A program made the position numbers and the translations under genes. From positions 1-64,000 of the forward strand of contig CALUNW010000004.1 of assembly GCA_944322145.1 (NCBI GenBank): a DNA stretch of 64,000 bases, given 5' to 3'. This document shows, one piece after another, positions 63,626 to 64,000 of the stretch. The notes beneath the pieces are model-generated. The model had not been told where the DNA came from. It made no database searches and worked only from the letters and a program-made list of their open reading frames with translations. Position 1 is the stretch's first letter. Each line of letters opens with the position of its first letter. This stretch comes from an uncultured Atopobiaceae bacterium (GTDB lineage: Bacteria > Actinomycetota > Coriobacteriia > Coriobacteriales > Atopobiaceae).

Positions 63626-64000
63626 CTACGCCGTGAGGTACACCATGGCGATGATGAGCACGAAGCCCACGATCTCCGCGGGCGAGAAGGACGTGCCCAG
63701 CCAGACCACTGTGGCGATCGTCGCCGTGACCGGCTCGATCGTGCCGAGCAGGCTCGCCCGCATGGACCCGGCGTCCTTCACGCCCTGCAGGTAGAGCGCG
63801 TACGCGCCGAAGGTTCCCACCACGACGCACGCCGCGAGCACCGCCACCGCCACGCCGTCGAGAGCCGGCATGTGCTCCCAGGGCCGGTAGACCGCCGCGA
63901 GGATGACACCCGAGAAGAGAAACGCCAGGCCGTTCACCGTGAAGTTGCCCCAGCGCGTCATCGGCGCCGCCGGCAGGATCGAGAGGCACGCGGCGGCCGC
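63626..64000 (-). CDS. EamA/DMT family transporter, C-terminal fragment
   Basis: The last 124 codons of a gene that continues beyond the right edge. The frame stays open to the window end. Four membrane spans and the EamA pattern are visible (GLAFLFSGVILAAVYRPW, GTFGAYALYLQGVKDAGSM, RASLLGTIEPVTATIATVVWLG, PAEIVGFVLIIAMVYLT). The A-S-L-x-x-x-E-P-V motif is characteristic of the second EamA repeat. It is a drug/metabolite-type exporter; the substrate is unknown. Confidence 0.88.
   Translation of the reverse strand, partial: AAAACLSILPAAPMTRWGNFTVNGLAFLFSGVILAAVYRPWEHMPALDGVAVAVLAACVVVGTFGAYALYLQGVKDAGSMRASLLGTIEPVTATIATVVWLGTSFSPAEIVGFVLIIAMVYLTA

Overview
The window is GC-rich, densely coded DNA from a fermentative, probably anaerobic bacterium. 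The gene content fits an actinobacterium of the class Coriobacteriia (Olsenella/Atopobium-like): a SUF operon ending in an Rrf2 regulator, an Asp23/DUF2273/AmaP envelope cluster, a DUF1836 protein, a mannose-family PTS, a glycyl radical enzyme, LuxS/Pfs and GatCAB. This placement is inference from gene families. No rRNA, tRNA, insertion-sequence transposase or CRISPR array was seen.

Layout. 1-7.2 kb: a purine/selenium-type cluster (ferredoxin fragment, YgfK, SsnA, nucleobase permease) divergent from a YheO-like regulator. 7.4-13.5 kb: YitT, gatCAB, a tiny membrane peptide, a BASS transporter. 13.7-19.2 kb: sufCBDSU plus an Rrf2/IscR regulator. 19.5-22.4 kb: class II FBP aldolase and an M18 aminopeptidase. 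22.6-27.7 kb: FSA-type aldolase, glycyl radical enzyme, its activase and a DeoR regulator. 28-32.8 kb: TelA, XpaC-like, a binding-protein/VWA fusion and a second binding-like protein. 33.1-36.4 kb: a TPP-riboswitch-controlled thiamine-precursor ABC transporter. 36.4-42.5 kb: YdjM-like, C_GCAxxG_C_C, D-2-hydroxyacid dehydrogenase, Asp23 cluster, NhaA, DUF1836. 42.6-50 kb: DegV, Pfs/LuxS, MscS, HipBA, PcrA. 50.2-56.8 kb: a mannose-family PTS operon with a ManA-like protein, a HAD phosphatase and a MarR regulator. 57.2-64 kb: hydrolase, LMW-PTP, D,D-carboxypeptidase, UppP, Usp, a coiled-coil wall protein and a DMT exporter fragment.

The most unusual signal is outside the genes. Intergenic DNA is full of several distinct repeat families. 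(i) A 150-195 bp element occurs four times in the same orientation, and two copies bracket the TelA/VWA cluster. (ii) A modular palindrome family with core GGGAC(A/T)GTCCC sits in operon junctions, often supplies the stop codon of the upstream gene, and is translated into the end of SufD. (iii) Long inverted repeats have unrelated arms but a shared CGCAGGT core in the loop. (iv) A 9-mer, GAGAAGRAC, occurs about 50 times on both strands, in genes and between them. Good local operator candidates flank HipBA (three sites, 39 bp apart), the YheO-like regulator, and the DeoR/glycyl-radical cluster. All counts and alignments were made by eye.
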